A stretch of 64,000 nucleotides of DNA from Pseudomonas koreensis. Lineage in GTDB: Bacteria; Pseudomonadota; Gammaproteobacteria; Pseudomonadales; Pseudomonadaceae. Below the pieces are notes generated by a model, which made no database searches, was not told the DNA's origin, and saw only the letters and a list, made by a program, of their open reading frames with translations. A program made the translations under genes and the position numbers. Below, piece by piece: positions 52,345-62,370 of the stretch. Each line of letters opens with the position of its first letter. Positions within the stretch are counted from its first letter, which is position 1. The DNA is taken from positions 1 to 64,000 of the forward strand of contig NZ_JAAQYM010000003.1 of NCBI RefSeq assembly GCF_012986595.1, read 5' to 3'.

Positions 52345-52773
52345 AATGGCATTTGCGTAAAACGCTTGATGCTTCACTGTCGAAGCCGCACACGCGACCG
52401 AGACAAATCTGCTTCACACGTCAGACCTGGCTTTTTTGCCAGCGGTGCACGTCTTTTCTGACGAGCCTTTCAAGGCTACTGACGAGCACACCCACTGATT
52501 CCTCTTACGACGATCAGCCCAAGGCACCTGCATGCGTGCCCGCTTTATTGAGCTATCCGAGGCCATTTATCGGCCGTCAGCGGATTCAGCGCAACACTTT
52601 CAAATAGTCGAAGACTGATAGGTACTAACGTCAGTGGATTTTCGGCAGATACACTTCCCGACAGCGATCACGCAAACGACACCGGTCGAGCCGCCCATCA
52701 TGCGCGCCTCAGTCAAGACCTGCGTCCGGCCGCCCTTCGCATCGGACTCAATTACCGCACAGACGAGAACGCC
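52345..52773 (+). other. 429-base gap between rpsU and dnaG without a recognised gene
   Basis: No known protein is encoded here. In P. aeruginosa a yqeY-like gene lies between rpsU and dnaG; nothing like it remains. A 28-codon frame (52532-52618, MRARFIELSE) is the most protein-like stretch but has no recognised match. The region must carry the dnaG leader and perhaps internal promoters or RNA processing sites. Confidence 0.6.
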
Positions 52774-54738
52774 ATGGCCGGGCTGATTCCCCAGAGCTTT
52801 ATTGACGACCTCCTGAACCGCACCGACATCGTCGACGTGGTCAGCTCGCGCGTGCAACTGAAAAAGGCCGGCAAGAACTACACCGCCTGCTGCCCGTTCC
52901 ATAAAGAGAAAACCCCGTCGTTCAGCGTCAGCCCCGACAAGCAGTTCTATTACTGCTTCGGTTGCGGTGCCGGCGGCAACGCCCTGGGCTTTCTCATGGA
53001 CCACGACAACCTGGACTTCCCCCAGGCCGTCGAGGATCTGGCCAAAGCCGCCGGCATGGAAATCCCCCGCGAAGAAAGCGGCCGCCCGCACAAACCGCGG
53101 CAGCCGACCGATTCGCCGCTGTACCCGCTGCTGACCGCCGCCGCCGACTTTTACCGGCAGGCGCTCAAGAGCCACCCAGCGCGCAAAGCCGCCGTGGATT
53201 ACCTCAAGGGCCGCGGACTGACCGGCGAGATTGCCCGGGACTTCGGTCTCGGCTTCGCGCCGCCGGGCTGGGACAATCTGTTCAAGCACTTGAGCAGCGA
53301 CACCCTGCAGCAGAAAGCCATGATCGACGCCGGCCTGCTGATCGAGAACGCCGAAACCGGCAAACGCTATGACCGCTTCCGCGATCGCGTGATGTTCCCG
53401 ATCCGCGACACCCGCGGCCGGATCATCGCTTTCGGCGGCCGGGTACTCGGCGACGACAAACCGAAGTACCTGAACTCGCCGGAAACCCCGGTCTTCCATA
53501 AAGGCCAGGAACTCTACGGCCTCTATGAGGCCCGCAAGAACAACCGCAACCTCGACGAAATCATCGTCGTCGAGGGTTACATGGACGTCATCGCCCTCGC
53601 CCAGCAAGGCTTGCGCAATGCCGTCGCGACGCTGGGCACCGCGACCAGCGAAGAGCACCTCAAGCGCCTGTTTCGCGTCGTGCCGAACGTTTTGTTCTGC
53701 TTCGACGGCGACCAGGCCGGGCGCAACGCCGCATGGCGCGCACTGGAAGCGACACTTCCGTGCCTGCAGGACGGACGCCGCGCGCGCTTCCTGTTTCTGC
53801 CCGAAGGCGAAGACCCGGACACCCTGGTCCGCGCCGAAGGCACTGACGCCTTCAAGGCGCGCATCAATCAGCATGCGCAGCCGCTGGCGGACTACTTCTT
53901 CCAGCAATTGACCGAAGAAGCGGATCCACGCTCGCTCGAGGGCAAGGCCCACATGGCCACCCTCGCCGCACCGCTGATCGACAAAGTGCCCGGGGCCAAC
54001 CTGCGCATTCTGATGCGCCAGCGCCTGAGCGAAATCACCGGCCTGAGCAGTGAAACCGTCAGTCAGCTGGCCCAGAGCGCGCCGCAGGAAGCACCGCCGG
54101 CCTACGATCCCGGCATCGATTACGACGCAATGCCCGACTACAGCGACTACCATCAGCCGCAGGCACAGGACATGTATGTGCCGCAGCAGGAATGGACGCC
54201 AAAGAAACCCGGCGCCGGCGGCAAGAAATGGGACAAGAAACCCTGGGACAAGAACGGCAAGCGTGGCGGCGATCGCGACCAGCAGCGCCCGCGGACGCCG
54301 ATTGGCGTCGAATCGCCGACCCTGACCGCCCTGCGTACCTTGCTTCATCACCCGCAGCTGGCCAAGCGCGTCGAGGACGCCGGGCACATTGCGGACGAAA
54401 ATCAGACCAATGCCCAGTTGCTTGTGGCGCTGCTCGAAGCCGTACAGAAGAATCCCAAGCTAAACTCATTTCAGTTGATCGCGCGATGGCACGGTACTGA
54501 ACAGGGTCGTCTGCTCAAGGCGCTGGCGGAAAAGGAGTGGCTGATTGACGGAGAAAACCTTGAACAACAGTTTTTCGACACCATTACTAGCTTGTCAGCC
54601 CGCCAACGCGAGCGAAATCTGGAACAGTTGCTCAGAAAAGCGCGTCAAAGCGAACTGAGTGCCGAAGAGAAAAATCAACTGCGCGACCTTTTAAGTCGCA
54701 ATGTTTCCGCATCAAACCCGACCTCAACTGGCGCGTGA
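52774..54738 (+). CDS. dnaG: DNA primase
   Basis: Synthesises RNA primers for replication. The 654-residue protein has the N-terminal CHC2 zinc finger (C40, H43, C61, C64), a TOPRIM core with EGYMDVIAL, and a C-terminal helicase-binding domain. Between them is a Pro/Lys/Gly-rich linker (about 440-515) that is more extended than in E. coli. The stop is 67 bases before rpoD. Confidence 0.97.
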   Translation: MAGLIPQSFIDDLLNRTDIVDVVSSRVQLKKAGKNYTACCPFHKEKTPSFSVSPDKQFYYCFGCGAGGNALGFLMDHDNLDFPQAVEDLAKAAGMEIPREESGRPHKPRQPTDSPLYPLLTAAADFYRQALKSHPARKAAVDYLKGRGLTGEIARDFGLGFAPPGWDNLFKHLSSDTLQQKAMIDAGLLIENAETGKRYDRFRDRVMFPIRDTRGRIIAFGGRVLGDDKPKYLNSPETPVFHKGQELYGLYEARKNNRNLDEIIVVEGYMDVIALAQQGLRNAVATLGTATSEEHLKRLFRVVPNVLFCFDGDQAGRNAAWRALEATLPCLQDGRRARFLFLPEGEDPDTLVRAEGTDAFKARINQHAQPLADYFFQQLTEEADPRSLEGKAHMATLAAPLIDKVPGANLRILMRQRLSEITGLSSETVSQLAQSAPQEAPPAYDPGIDYDAMPDYSDYHQPQAQDMYVPQQEWTPKKPGAGGKKWDKKPWDKNGKRGGDRDQQRPRTPIGVESPTLTALRTLLHHPQLAKRVEDAGHIADENQTNAQLLVALLEAVQKNPKLNSFQLIARWHGTEQGRLLKALAEKEWLIDGENLEQQFFDTITSLSARQRERNLEQLLRKARQSELSAEEKNQLRDLLSRNVSASNPTSTGA

Positions 54739-54752
54739 GGTCATAGCTCAGG

Positions 54753-54758
54753 TATAAT
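54753..54758 (+). promoter_or_regulatory. -10 element of an internal rpoD promoter
   Basis: Perfect TATAAT, 48 bases before the rpoD start and just after the dnaG stop. No good -35 sequence is seen, so it may need an activator or other sigma factor, or be weak. Confidence 0.4.
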
Positions 54759-54805
54759 CCTCGGCTTGTTTTTTGCCCGCCAAGACCTTCAGTGGATAGG
54801 GTGTT

Positions 54806-56653
<1,848 letters not shown>

Positions 56654-56659
56654 TACCAG

Positions 56660-56691
56660 AACCCCCGGCCCAGGCCGGGGTTTTTGTTTTT
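56660..56691 (+). terminator. intrinsic terminator of rpoD
   Basis: ACCCCCGGCC / GGCCGGGGT stem followed by TTTTTGTTTTT, 7 bases after the rpoD stop. Confidence 0.92.
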
Positions 56692-56779
56692 ACAGCAGAT
56701 TAAATCCCTCGCAACGCCCCTCCCCTGCATACCCCGTCTACACTCGAAACAATGAATCCCGTGCCCTAACGAGACGGTT

Positions 56780-59700
56780 ATGCCCAGACTGGCGCCCGTG
56801 CTTTTCTTGCTGTCACTGATGATCTGGACCGCAACGGCTAACGCGCTGACTCTGACCGATGAAGAACGTAGCTGGCTCGCGGCTCACCCGGACTTGCGCC
56901 TGGGTGTCGATGCTTCGTGGCCGCCGTTCGAGTTCCGCGATGAGCAGAACCGCTATCAAGGCCTGGCCGCTGATTACATTGACGTGATCCGCCAGCGCCT
57001 GGCGGTCAAACTCACCCCGATCGAGCCGTCGAGCTGGACCGAAGTGCTGGCGCAGGTGAAAACCGGCAAAATCGACCTGCTGCCGGGGATCATGTCCACG
57101 CCCGAGCGCCAGAACTACCTCTCGTTCACCCGCCCCTACCTTGATTTCCCGATCGTGATCCTCGCCCATATCGGCGGCGCACAACCGCGCAAAATCGAAG
57201 ACCTGTACGGCCTGAAGATCGCCGTGGTGGAGAACTACGCCCCCCACGAACTCTTGCGCACCCACCATCCCGACCTGAATCTGGTGGCCATGCCCAATGT
57301 CAGCTCGGCCTTGCAGGCCTTGGCTACGGATGAAGTAGACGCCGTGGTCGGCGATCTCGCCTCCAGCGTCTGGAGTCTGCGCCAGCTCAAGCTCGACGGC
57401 TTATACGTGAGCGGCGAAACCCCGTACCGCTACCAGTTGGCAATGGGCGTGCCGCGTGACAACAAGATGCTGGTGGGCATTCTGGATAAAGTCCTGGCGG
57501 ACATGAGTCCGGAGGAAATCAGCAGCATTCAGGAACATTGGGTCGGCAATGTCCTGGACCATCGGACCTTCTGGTCAGACCTGCTGATCTACGGCCTGCC
57601 GGGCCTGGTATTGCTGATAATCATCCTTGCAGTGGTCATTCGCATCAACCGCCGCTTGAGCTCGGAAATCGCTCGGCGCGTTGACCTCGAACAGGAACTG
57701 CGCAGCAGCGAATACCACTACCGCGGCTTGGTCGAAAGCCTGTCGGCCATCGCTTGGGAAGCGCGTATGAGCGACTTCACCTACAGCTATGTGTCGCCCC
57801 ATGCCGAAGATCTGCTTGGTTATCCACAGGCGCATTGGCTGATCCCGGGGTTCTGGCGCAACATCATCCACCCCGCCGACCTGACCCGCGCCCAGGCCAT
57901 TTGCGATGACGCGGTGCGTGAGGGGCGCGATCACACTCTCGACTATCGGGTCATCACCGCAGACGGGCGCTGCCTGTGGGTGCGCGACATCGTCAGCCTG
58001 ATTGAACACGGGCATGAGCCGGTGATGCGCGGGCTGATGATCGACATCAGCGAAACCAAGCGCACCGAGGAAGCGCTGCGGCTGTCGGAGCAGAAGTTCG
58101 CCTCGGTGTTCCAGCAATGCCCGGACATTCTGGTGATCGCGCGGCTGTCAGATGGCTGCCTGCTGGAGGTCAACGAAGCCTTTGAAGAACAGATCGGGCT
58201 CAAGGCCGAGGATGTTGTCGGCCAGACCGCCACCGAACTCAACATCTGGGGCATTCCCGGGGTCGGGCCGGGACTGCTCCAGCGCTTGCAGGCCGGCAGT
58301 ATCCGTAACCTGGAGATGCCCTTTCGCCGCAACAACGGCCAGGTGTTTACCGGCCTGATCTCTGCCGAACCGTTCGACCTCGACACCACCCCGGCGCTGG
58401 TGGTGGTGGTGCGTGACATCACCCAGCTCAAAGAAACCCAGCAGCAATTGCAAACCTCCGAGGAGAAATTCGCCAAGGCGTTTCATGCCTCTCCGGACGG
58501 CTTGTTGCTGTCACGCCAGAGCGATGGTCTGCTGCTGGAGGTCAACGAAGGTTTCAGCCGTATCACCGGGTTCAACAGCGCGATGTCGGTGGACCGTTCG
58601 GCGCTGGACTTGGGAATCTGGGTCAACCTCAACGAACGCAAACAGATGCTCGACCTGCTGCACCGCGACGGTTTCGTCCGCGACTTCACCTGCCATATCC
58701 GCCGCAGCGACGGGCAGATTCGCCTCTGCGAAGTATCCAGTCGACCGCTGCCCATCGGCGAAGAAGACTGCATGCTGACCATCGCCCGGGACATCACCGA
58801 GCGCCATCTGATGCAGGAAAAGCTGCAGCAAGCGGCCACCGTATTCGAGAGCACCGCCGAGGGCGTGCTGATCACCGACACCCAGCAGCACATCAGCGCG
58901 GTCAACCGGGCCTTCACCGAAATCACCGGCTACAGCGAAAGCGAAGCCCTCGGCCACACCCCGCGCCTGCTCGCCTCCGGACTGCACGACAGCGCGTTTT
59001 ATGCGGCGATGTGGCACCAGTTGACCGACGAAGGTCACTGGCAGGGCGAGATTTCCAACCGGCGCAAGAACGGCGAACTGTACCCGAGCTGGCTGACCAT
59101 CAGCGCCGTGCGCAACCGCGACAGGTTCATCACCCACTTCGTCGCGGTGTTTGCCGATATCTCCAGCCTCAAGCACGCGCAGGCCAAGCTCGATTATCAG
59201 GCGCACCACGACCCGCTGACCGGCCTGCCAAATCGCACGCTGTTTGAAAGTCGCCTGCTCACGGCGCTCAACAGTCAGCAGGAAAACGGCGGTCAGGGCG
59301 CTGTGCTGTTCCTCGATCTCGACCGTTTCAAGCACATCAACGACAGCCTCGGGCACCCGGTCGGCGACCTGCTGCTCAAGGGCATCGCCGTGCGTTTGAA
59401 AGAACAATTGCGCGACATCGATACCGTTGCGCGCCTGGGCGGCGATGAATTCATCATCCTGCTGCCCGGCCTGCAACAGGCCAGCGACGCCGACCACATC
59501 GCCACCAAACTGCTCAATTGCTTCAGCGCCCCGTTCCAGGCCGGCGAGCACGAGTTCTTCATCAGCGCCAGTATCGGCACCAGCCTCTACCCTCGGGACG
59601 GCTGTGACGTCGCCACCCTGGTGAAAAACGCCGACGCAGCGATGTACCGCTCCAAGGCCAAGGGCCGCAACCGCGTCGAGAGCTACACCCGCGACCTCAC

Positions 59701-60526
59701 CGCTCAGGCCAGCGAACGGGTGGCGCTGGAGCATGAATTGCGCCGAGCCATCGAGCGCAATGAGTTGTTCCTCTACTACCAACCCAAAATCAGCCTCGAC
59801 GACCATAGCCTGGTCGGCGCCGAAGCGCTGATTCGCTGGCACCATCCGACCTTCGGCGACGTGCCGCCCGAGCACTTCATCCCGCTGGCCGAAGAGAACG
59901 GCATGATCCTGCAGATCGGCGACTGGGTGCTCGAGACCGCCTGCCGGCAGATGTTCGAGTGGAACCAGATCTACGACAGCCTCGGCCCGCTGTCGGTCAA
60001 CCTCGCCGGCGCACAACTGCGCCAGCCGAACCTGCTCGGGCGCATCGAACAACTGCTCAGGGAAAACCGTCTGCAGCCGGATTTGCTGCAACTGGAAATT
60101 ACCGAAAACTTCATCATGAGCCAGGCCGAAGAAGCGCTGGCGGTGCTGCATCAGCTCAAACACCTGGGTGTGCAACTGGCGATCGACGACTTCGGCACCG
60201 GCTACTCCTCGCTCAGCTACCTCAAGCGCCTGCCGCTGGACATCCTCAAGATCGACCAGTCGTTCGTCCGCGGCCTGCCGGACGATCCCCACGACGCGGC
60301 CATTGTGCGGGCGATCATCGCGCTCGGCCGGAGCATGCAATTCACCGTGATTGCCGAAGGCGTGGAAACCCAGGCCCAACAACAATTCCTCGCTGCCGAG
60401 GGCTGCGAACAGATTCAGGGCTACATCGTCAGCCTGCCGCTGCCGCCAGAAGAATTCGCCGCGACATTTCTTCATATAACCGTATCGGATTATTCGGATA
60501 GCACAGCCGCCAAACCGTCGCTATAA
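56780..60526 (+). CDS. rmcA: RmcA-like c-di-GMP regulator (binding-protein, PAS, GGDEF and EAL domains)
   Basis: 1248-residue membrane protein. Signal peptide (about 1-23); periplasmic solute-binding domain (about 28-255, starting LTDEERSWLAAHPDLRLGV); a transmembrane helix (about 265-287); several PAS domains (about 310-800); GGDEF domain with intact GGDEF at about 886-890; and EAL domain with intact EAL near 1014 and DDFGTGYSS near 1136. Length, architecture and position after rpoD match RmcA of P. aeruginosa, a phosphodiesterase that lowers c-di-GMP in response to redox state and whose periplasmic part is reported to bind arginine. It has its own transcription unit, just before a tRNA gene. 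Confidence 0.93.
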   Translation: MPRLAPVLFLLSLMIWTATANALTLTDEERSWLAAHPDLRLGVDASWPPFEFRDEQNRYQGLAADYIDVIRQRLAVKLTPIEPSSWTEVLAQVKTGKIDLLPGIMSTPERQNYLSFTRPYLDFPIVILAHIGGAQPRKIEDLYGLKIAVVENYAPHELLRTHHPDLNLVAMPNVSSALQALATDEVDAVVGDLASSVWSLRQLKLDGLYVSGETPYRYQLAMGVPRDNKMLVGILDKVLADMSPEEISSIQEHWVGNVLDHRTFWSDLLIYGLPGLVLLIIILAVVIRINRRLSSEIARRVDLEQELRSSEYHYRGLVESLSAIAWEARMSDFTYSYVSPHAEDLLGYPQAHWLIPGFWRNIIHPADLTRAQAICDDAVREGRDHTLDYRVITADGRCLWVRDIVSLIEHGHEPVMRGLMIDISETKRTEEALRLSEQKFASVFQQCPDILVIARLSDGCLLEVNEAFEEQIGLKAEDVVGQTATELNIWGIPGVGPGLLQRLQAGSIRNLEMPFRRNNGQVFTGLISAEPFDLDTTPALVVVVRDITQLKETQQQLQTSEEKFAKAFHASPDGLLLSRQSDGLLLEVNEGFSRITGFNSAMSVDRSALDLGIWVNLNERKQMLDLLHRDGFVRDFTCHIRRSDGQIRLCEVSSRPLPIGEEDCMLTIARDITERHLMQEKLQQAATVFESTAEGVLITDTQQHISAVNRAFTEITGYSESEALGHTPRLLASGLHDSAFYAAMWHQLTDEGHWQGEISNRRKNGELYPSWLTISAVRNRDRFITHFVAVFADISSLKHAQAKLDYQAHHDPLTGLPNRTLFESRLLTALNSQQENGGQGAVLFLDLDRFKHINDSLGHPVGDLLLKGIAVRLKEQLRDIDTVARLGGDEFIILLPGLQQASDADHIATKLLNCFSAPFQAGEHEFFISASIGTSLYPRDGCDVATLVKNADAAMYRSKAKGRNRVESYTRDLTAQASERVALEHELRRAIERNELFLYYQPKISLDDHSLVGAEALIRWHHPTFGDVPPEHFIPLAEENGMILQIGDWVLETACRQMFEWNQIYDSLGPLSVNLAGAQLRQPNLLGRIEQLLRENRLQPDLLQLEITENFIMSQAEEALAVLHQLKHLGVQLAIDDFGTGYSSLSYLKRLPLDILKIDQSFVRGLPDDPHDAAIVRAIIALGRSMQFTVIAEGVETQAQQQFLAAEGCEQIQGYIVSLPLPPEEFAATFLHITVSDYSDSTAAKPSL

Positions 60527-60541
60527 TCCGCGACCTACTGA

Positions 60542-60618
60542 GGGCCTATAGCTCAGTTGGTTAGAGCAGAGGACTCATAATCCTTTGGTCCACGGTTCAA
60601 GTCCGTGTGGGCCCACCA
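60542..60618 (+). tRNA. tRNA-Ile2, anticodon CAU (probably lysidine-modified)
   Basis: 77-base cloverleaf with encoded CCA. Acceptor stem GGGCCTA/TGGGCCC; anticodon loop CTCATAA; T loop TTCAAGT. The CAU anticodon could be Met or Ile2. The C4-G69 and C5-G68 pairs and the loop context fit the TilS-recognised Ile2 type, not the elongator Met type. Position downstream of rpoD and rmcA is as in other Pseudomonas. Confidence 0.88.
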
Positions 60619-60625
60619 AATTTGA

Positions 60626-60654
60626 AAGCCGCGCTACATGCGCGGCTTTTTTTT
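60626..60654 (+). terminator. intrinsic terminator of the tRNA gene
   Basis: AAGCCGCGC / GCGCGGCTT stem with a TACAT loop and eight T's, starting 8 bases after the tRNA. Confidence 0.92.
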
Positions 60655-60821
60655 GGGCGATCGGTTGAGAGGACAAGTCTTTGCGAGCGCAATGTTCGGA
60701 AGACTTCCCCGGAGGCTGTAGGCAAGTTCCGAAGCTGTGTTATCTCAACTCCCCGCATATTGTTGAGCGTTTATCCAGACGAGTAATCTCCGGACGCTAC
60801 CGCCCGCTCAGGATTATTTTA

Positions 60822-61388
60822 ATGCTCGTGAATGCTGCGCCACTGGTAAAGGAAGCAGCCGACCAACAAACCTGGATCGACCTTGCTCTACCCGACCTGA
60901 GAACGTTATCGCGAGAGCTTCGGTCAGCCGCAATAGAAGAAATAAAAAGGGCTGACGACGCAGAAGGCGCCCTCAAAATCCTCTTGGATCACTTCGGGTT
61001 CTTCGACGACTCCGTATTGGCGGTTACCATCCTCACGCCCATTGGGAATGTTGCAGTCATGAGAGACAAACTGGCGCACATCGTCGAGAAACGTCCAGAC
61101 TCCCGAGAACGCTATGTCCGACATGCCATTGATACACTGACGGGGCCTTTCGAAGTATGGAAAGTCCTTTACGATAACGGCGGATACCGAATGGCATTCA
61201 TCAATGCGTATGAGGCAAAAAATGACATGCTTGTCGTGGTCGATGTGCGAAAAGGGCACGTCCTCTGGAACTTTATGCATGCTCCGGCAAGAGCCATGAA
61301 CAAGCACCGCCAAGGCGACCTTTTGTACAAGCGATACATTCTTGAAGACAAAGAAAAGGGCAGCCATTTGGCTGCCCTTGATGTTTGA
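60822..61388 (+). CDS. orphan protein with MuF-type C-terminal phage nuclease-like domain (BECR fold)
   Basis: 188-residue protein. Residues about 68-172 (LTPIGNVAVM, LAHIVEKRPDSRERYV, GPFEVWKVLYDNGGYR, DMLVVVDVRKGHVLWNFM) resemble the C-terminal domain of phage minor head proteins of the Mu gpF/SPP1 gp7 type, which belongs to the barnase-EndoU-colicin E5/D-RelE group. The N-terminal part (1-65) is helical and unrelated to the phage head domain. G+C appears lower than in the neighbours, suggesting transfer. No phage genes or integrase adjoin it. The chosen ATG has AGGA 8 bases upstream; the frame is open to 60681. Nuclease activity is not established. Confidence 0.68.
   Translation: MLVNAAPLVKEAADQQTWIDLALPDLRTLSRELRSAAIEEIKRADDAEGALKILLDHFGFFDDSVLAVTILTPIGNVAVMRDKLAHIVEKRPDSRERYVRHAIDTLTGPFEVWKVLYDNGGYRMAFINAYEAKNDMLVVVDVRKGHVLWNFMHAPARAMNKHRQGDLLYKRYILEDKEKGSHLAALDV
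61356..61379 (+). terminator. hairpin overlapping the 3' end of the orphan nuclease-domain gene
   Basis: AAGGGCAGCC-ATTT-GGCTGCCCTT, a 10-base exact stem lying inside the last codons, just before the stop at 61386-61388. The downstream run is short (ATGTTT). Confidence 0.6.
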
Positions 61389-61685
61389 ATCCTGATATTT
61401 GCATCCTCAGGAAATGGGATGAAGAGGTCTCACCTTACACCGATGTTGCAGCATCGCTGAGGTACCTACGTCCGCTAATGCCCTGCAAGGCAGCAGATTT
61501 CGCGCTCTTGCTGGCATTCTTGATAAATAGGCCAGGCAAGTCAAATCAAATATCCGATGTTTTGTTAGCGCAGGACGATAACGTCGACGCTTGGCTGATC
61601 CGTTTAAACATCACCTGCAAGCGTGTCGCTGATCGTGCCTGTAACATGCACAACTCACCCGCCGCCGCGCCAATGGAGCCGCCCC
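61389..61685 (+). other. 297-base gap before the Lrp-family gene, low G+C, no recognised gene
   Basis: An open frame from a TTG at 61385, overlapping the upstream stop by 4 bases, reads about 78 residues with a plausible composition (MNPDICILRKWDEEVS...) before running into the next gene in another frame. It resembles nothing known, so it is not called a gene, though a small partner of the upstream protein cannot be excluded. The Lrp promoter should also be here. Confidence 0.4.
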
Positions 61686-62147
61686 TTGCCCGACACCCGC
61701 CCCCCCGCACTCGATGAAATCGACCGCCAGCTAATCGCCGCCCTGCAGATCAACGCCCGCGAGAGTGTGGCCATGCTTGCCCGGCAGCTGGGCATTGCGC
61801 GTACCACCGTCACATCACGGTTGGCGCGGCTGGAGAAGGCCAAAGTGATTACCGGTTATGGCGTGCGCCTGGGTCAGCGCGTGGTCGATGGTGGATTGCA
61901 GGCGTACGTCGGGATCAAGGTGCAGCCGCGTTCCGGCAAAGAGGTGTTACGCCGTTTGAGTGCGATGGCCCAGGTGCAGCAACTGTGTGCGGTGAGTGGC
62001 GAATTTGATTATGTGGCGTGGTTGCGCACCGATTCGCCGGAGCAGCTGGACCAGTTGCTGGATCAGATTGGCAGTGTGGACGGGGTGGAGAAGACCACCA
62101 CGTCGATTATTTTGAGCAGCAAAATTGATCGGGGGCAGCCGGTTTAA
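61686..62147 (+). CDS. Lrp/AsnC-family transcription regulator
   Basis: 153-residue regulator. N-terminal helix-turn-helix (LDEIDRQLIAAL; ARTTVTSRLARLEKA) and C-terminal RAM ligand domain (AYVGIKVQPRSGKEVL). Start is TTG at 61686 with GGAG 7 bases upstream; this gives the family N-terminus PDTRPPALDEID. It lies 223 bases before davB on the same strand, the same arrangement as in P. putida, so it likely controls lysine catabolism, with lysine or another amino acid as effector; this is inferred. Confidence 0.88.
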   Translation: MPDTRPPALDEIDRQLIAALQINARESVAMLARQLGIARTTVTSRLARLEKAKVITGYGVRLGQRVVDGGLQAYVGIKVQPRSGKEVLRRLSAMAQVQQLCAVSGEFDYVAWLRTDSPEQLDQLLDQIGSVDGVEKTTTSIILSSKIDRGQPV

Positions 62148-62185
62148 GGTTGTGTCCGGCCTTCTCGGGTGGATTGCAGGGCCTC

Positions 62186-62206
62186 TTCGCGGGCAGGCTC
62201 GCCCCC
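62186..62206. repeat. single REP-type palindrome in the lrp-davB gap
   Basis: CGCGGGCAGGCTCGCCC belongs to the GCGAGCAGGCTCGCTCC family but is a solitary, GC-shifted copy. The 223-base gap also should hold the davB promoter; no clear sigma70 or sigma54 pair could be chosen. Confidence 0.5.
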
Positions 62207-62370
62207 CTATTTTGGTCGGTGTGTAGTTACTAATCGTCATATTGATCAGTTATTTGGCAAAACGACGACACTTTGCGTCTTATTAACGTGGTCCGTGCTC
62301 CCTAGAATGGCTGGCATCTTTTCCTATACTCAGACGCGCATTCGGCGTCGGGTCGCCAGCAAGGTCAGCC

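Noticed and set aside
52353..52607. 84-codon open frame in the rpsU-dnaG gap
   Set aside because: Odd composition, no match and no ribosome site; not similar to YqeY, the expected neighbour.
52600..54387. 595-codon open frame antisense to dnaG
   Set aside because: Shadow; dnaG itself is certain by motifs.
58511..60475. 654-codon open frame antisense to the rmcA-like gene
   Set aside because: Shadow of the GGDEF-EAL region.
61385..61717. 110-codon TTG-started frame after the orphan nuclease-domain gene
   Set aside because: The end runs into the Lrp gene in another frame and the product matches nothing known; kept only as a possible partner in the findings.
62240..62345. Sigma54 promoter before davB
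   Set aside because: TGGC and TTGC elements occur, but the spacing does not fit the -24/-12 pattern.
60542..62370. Genomic island with att sites at the tRNA
   Set aside because: No repeat of the tRNA 3' end was found downstream and no integrase is present, so an intact integrated element cannot be claimed.
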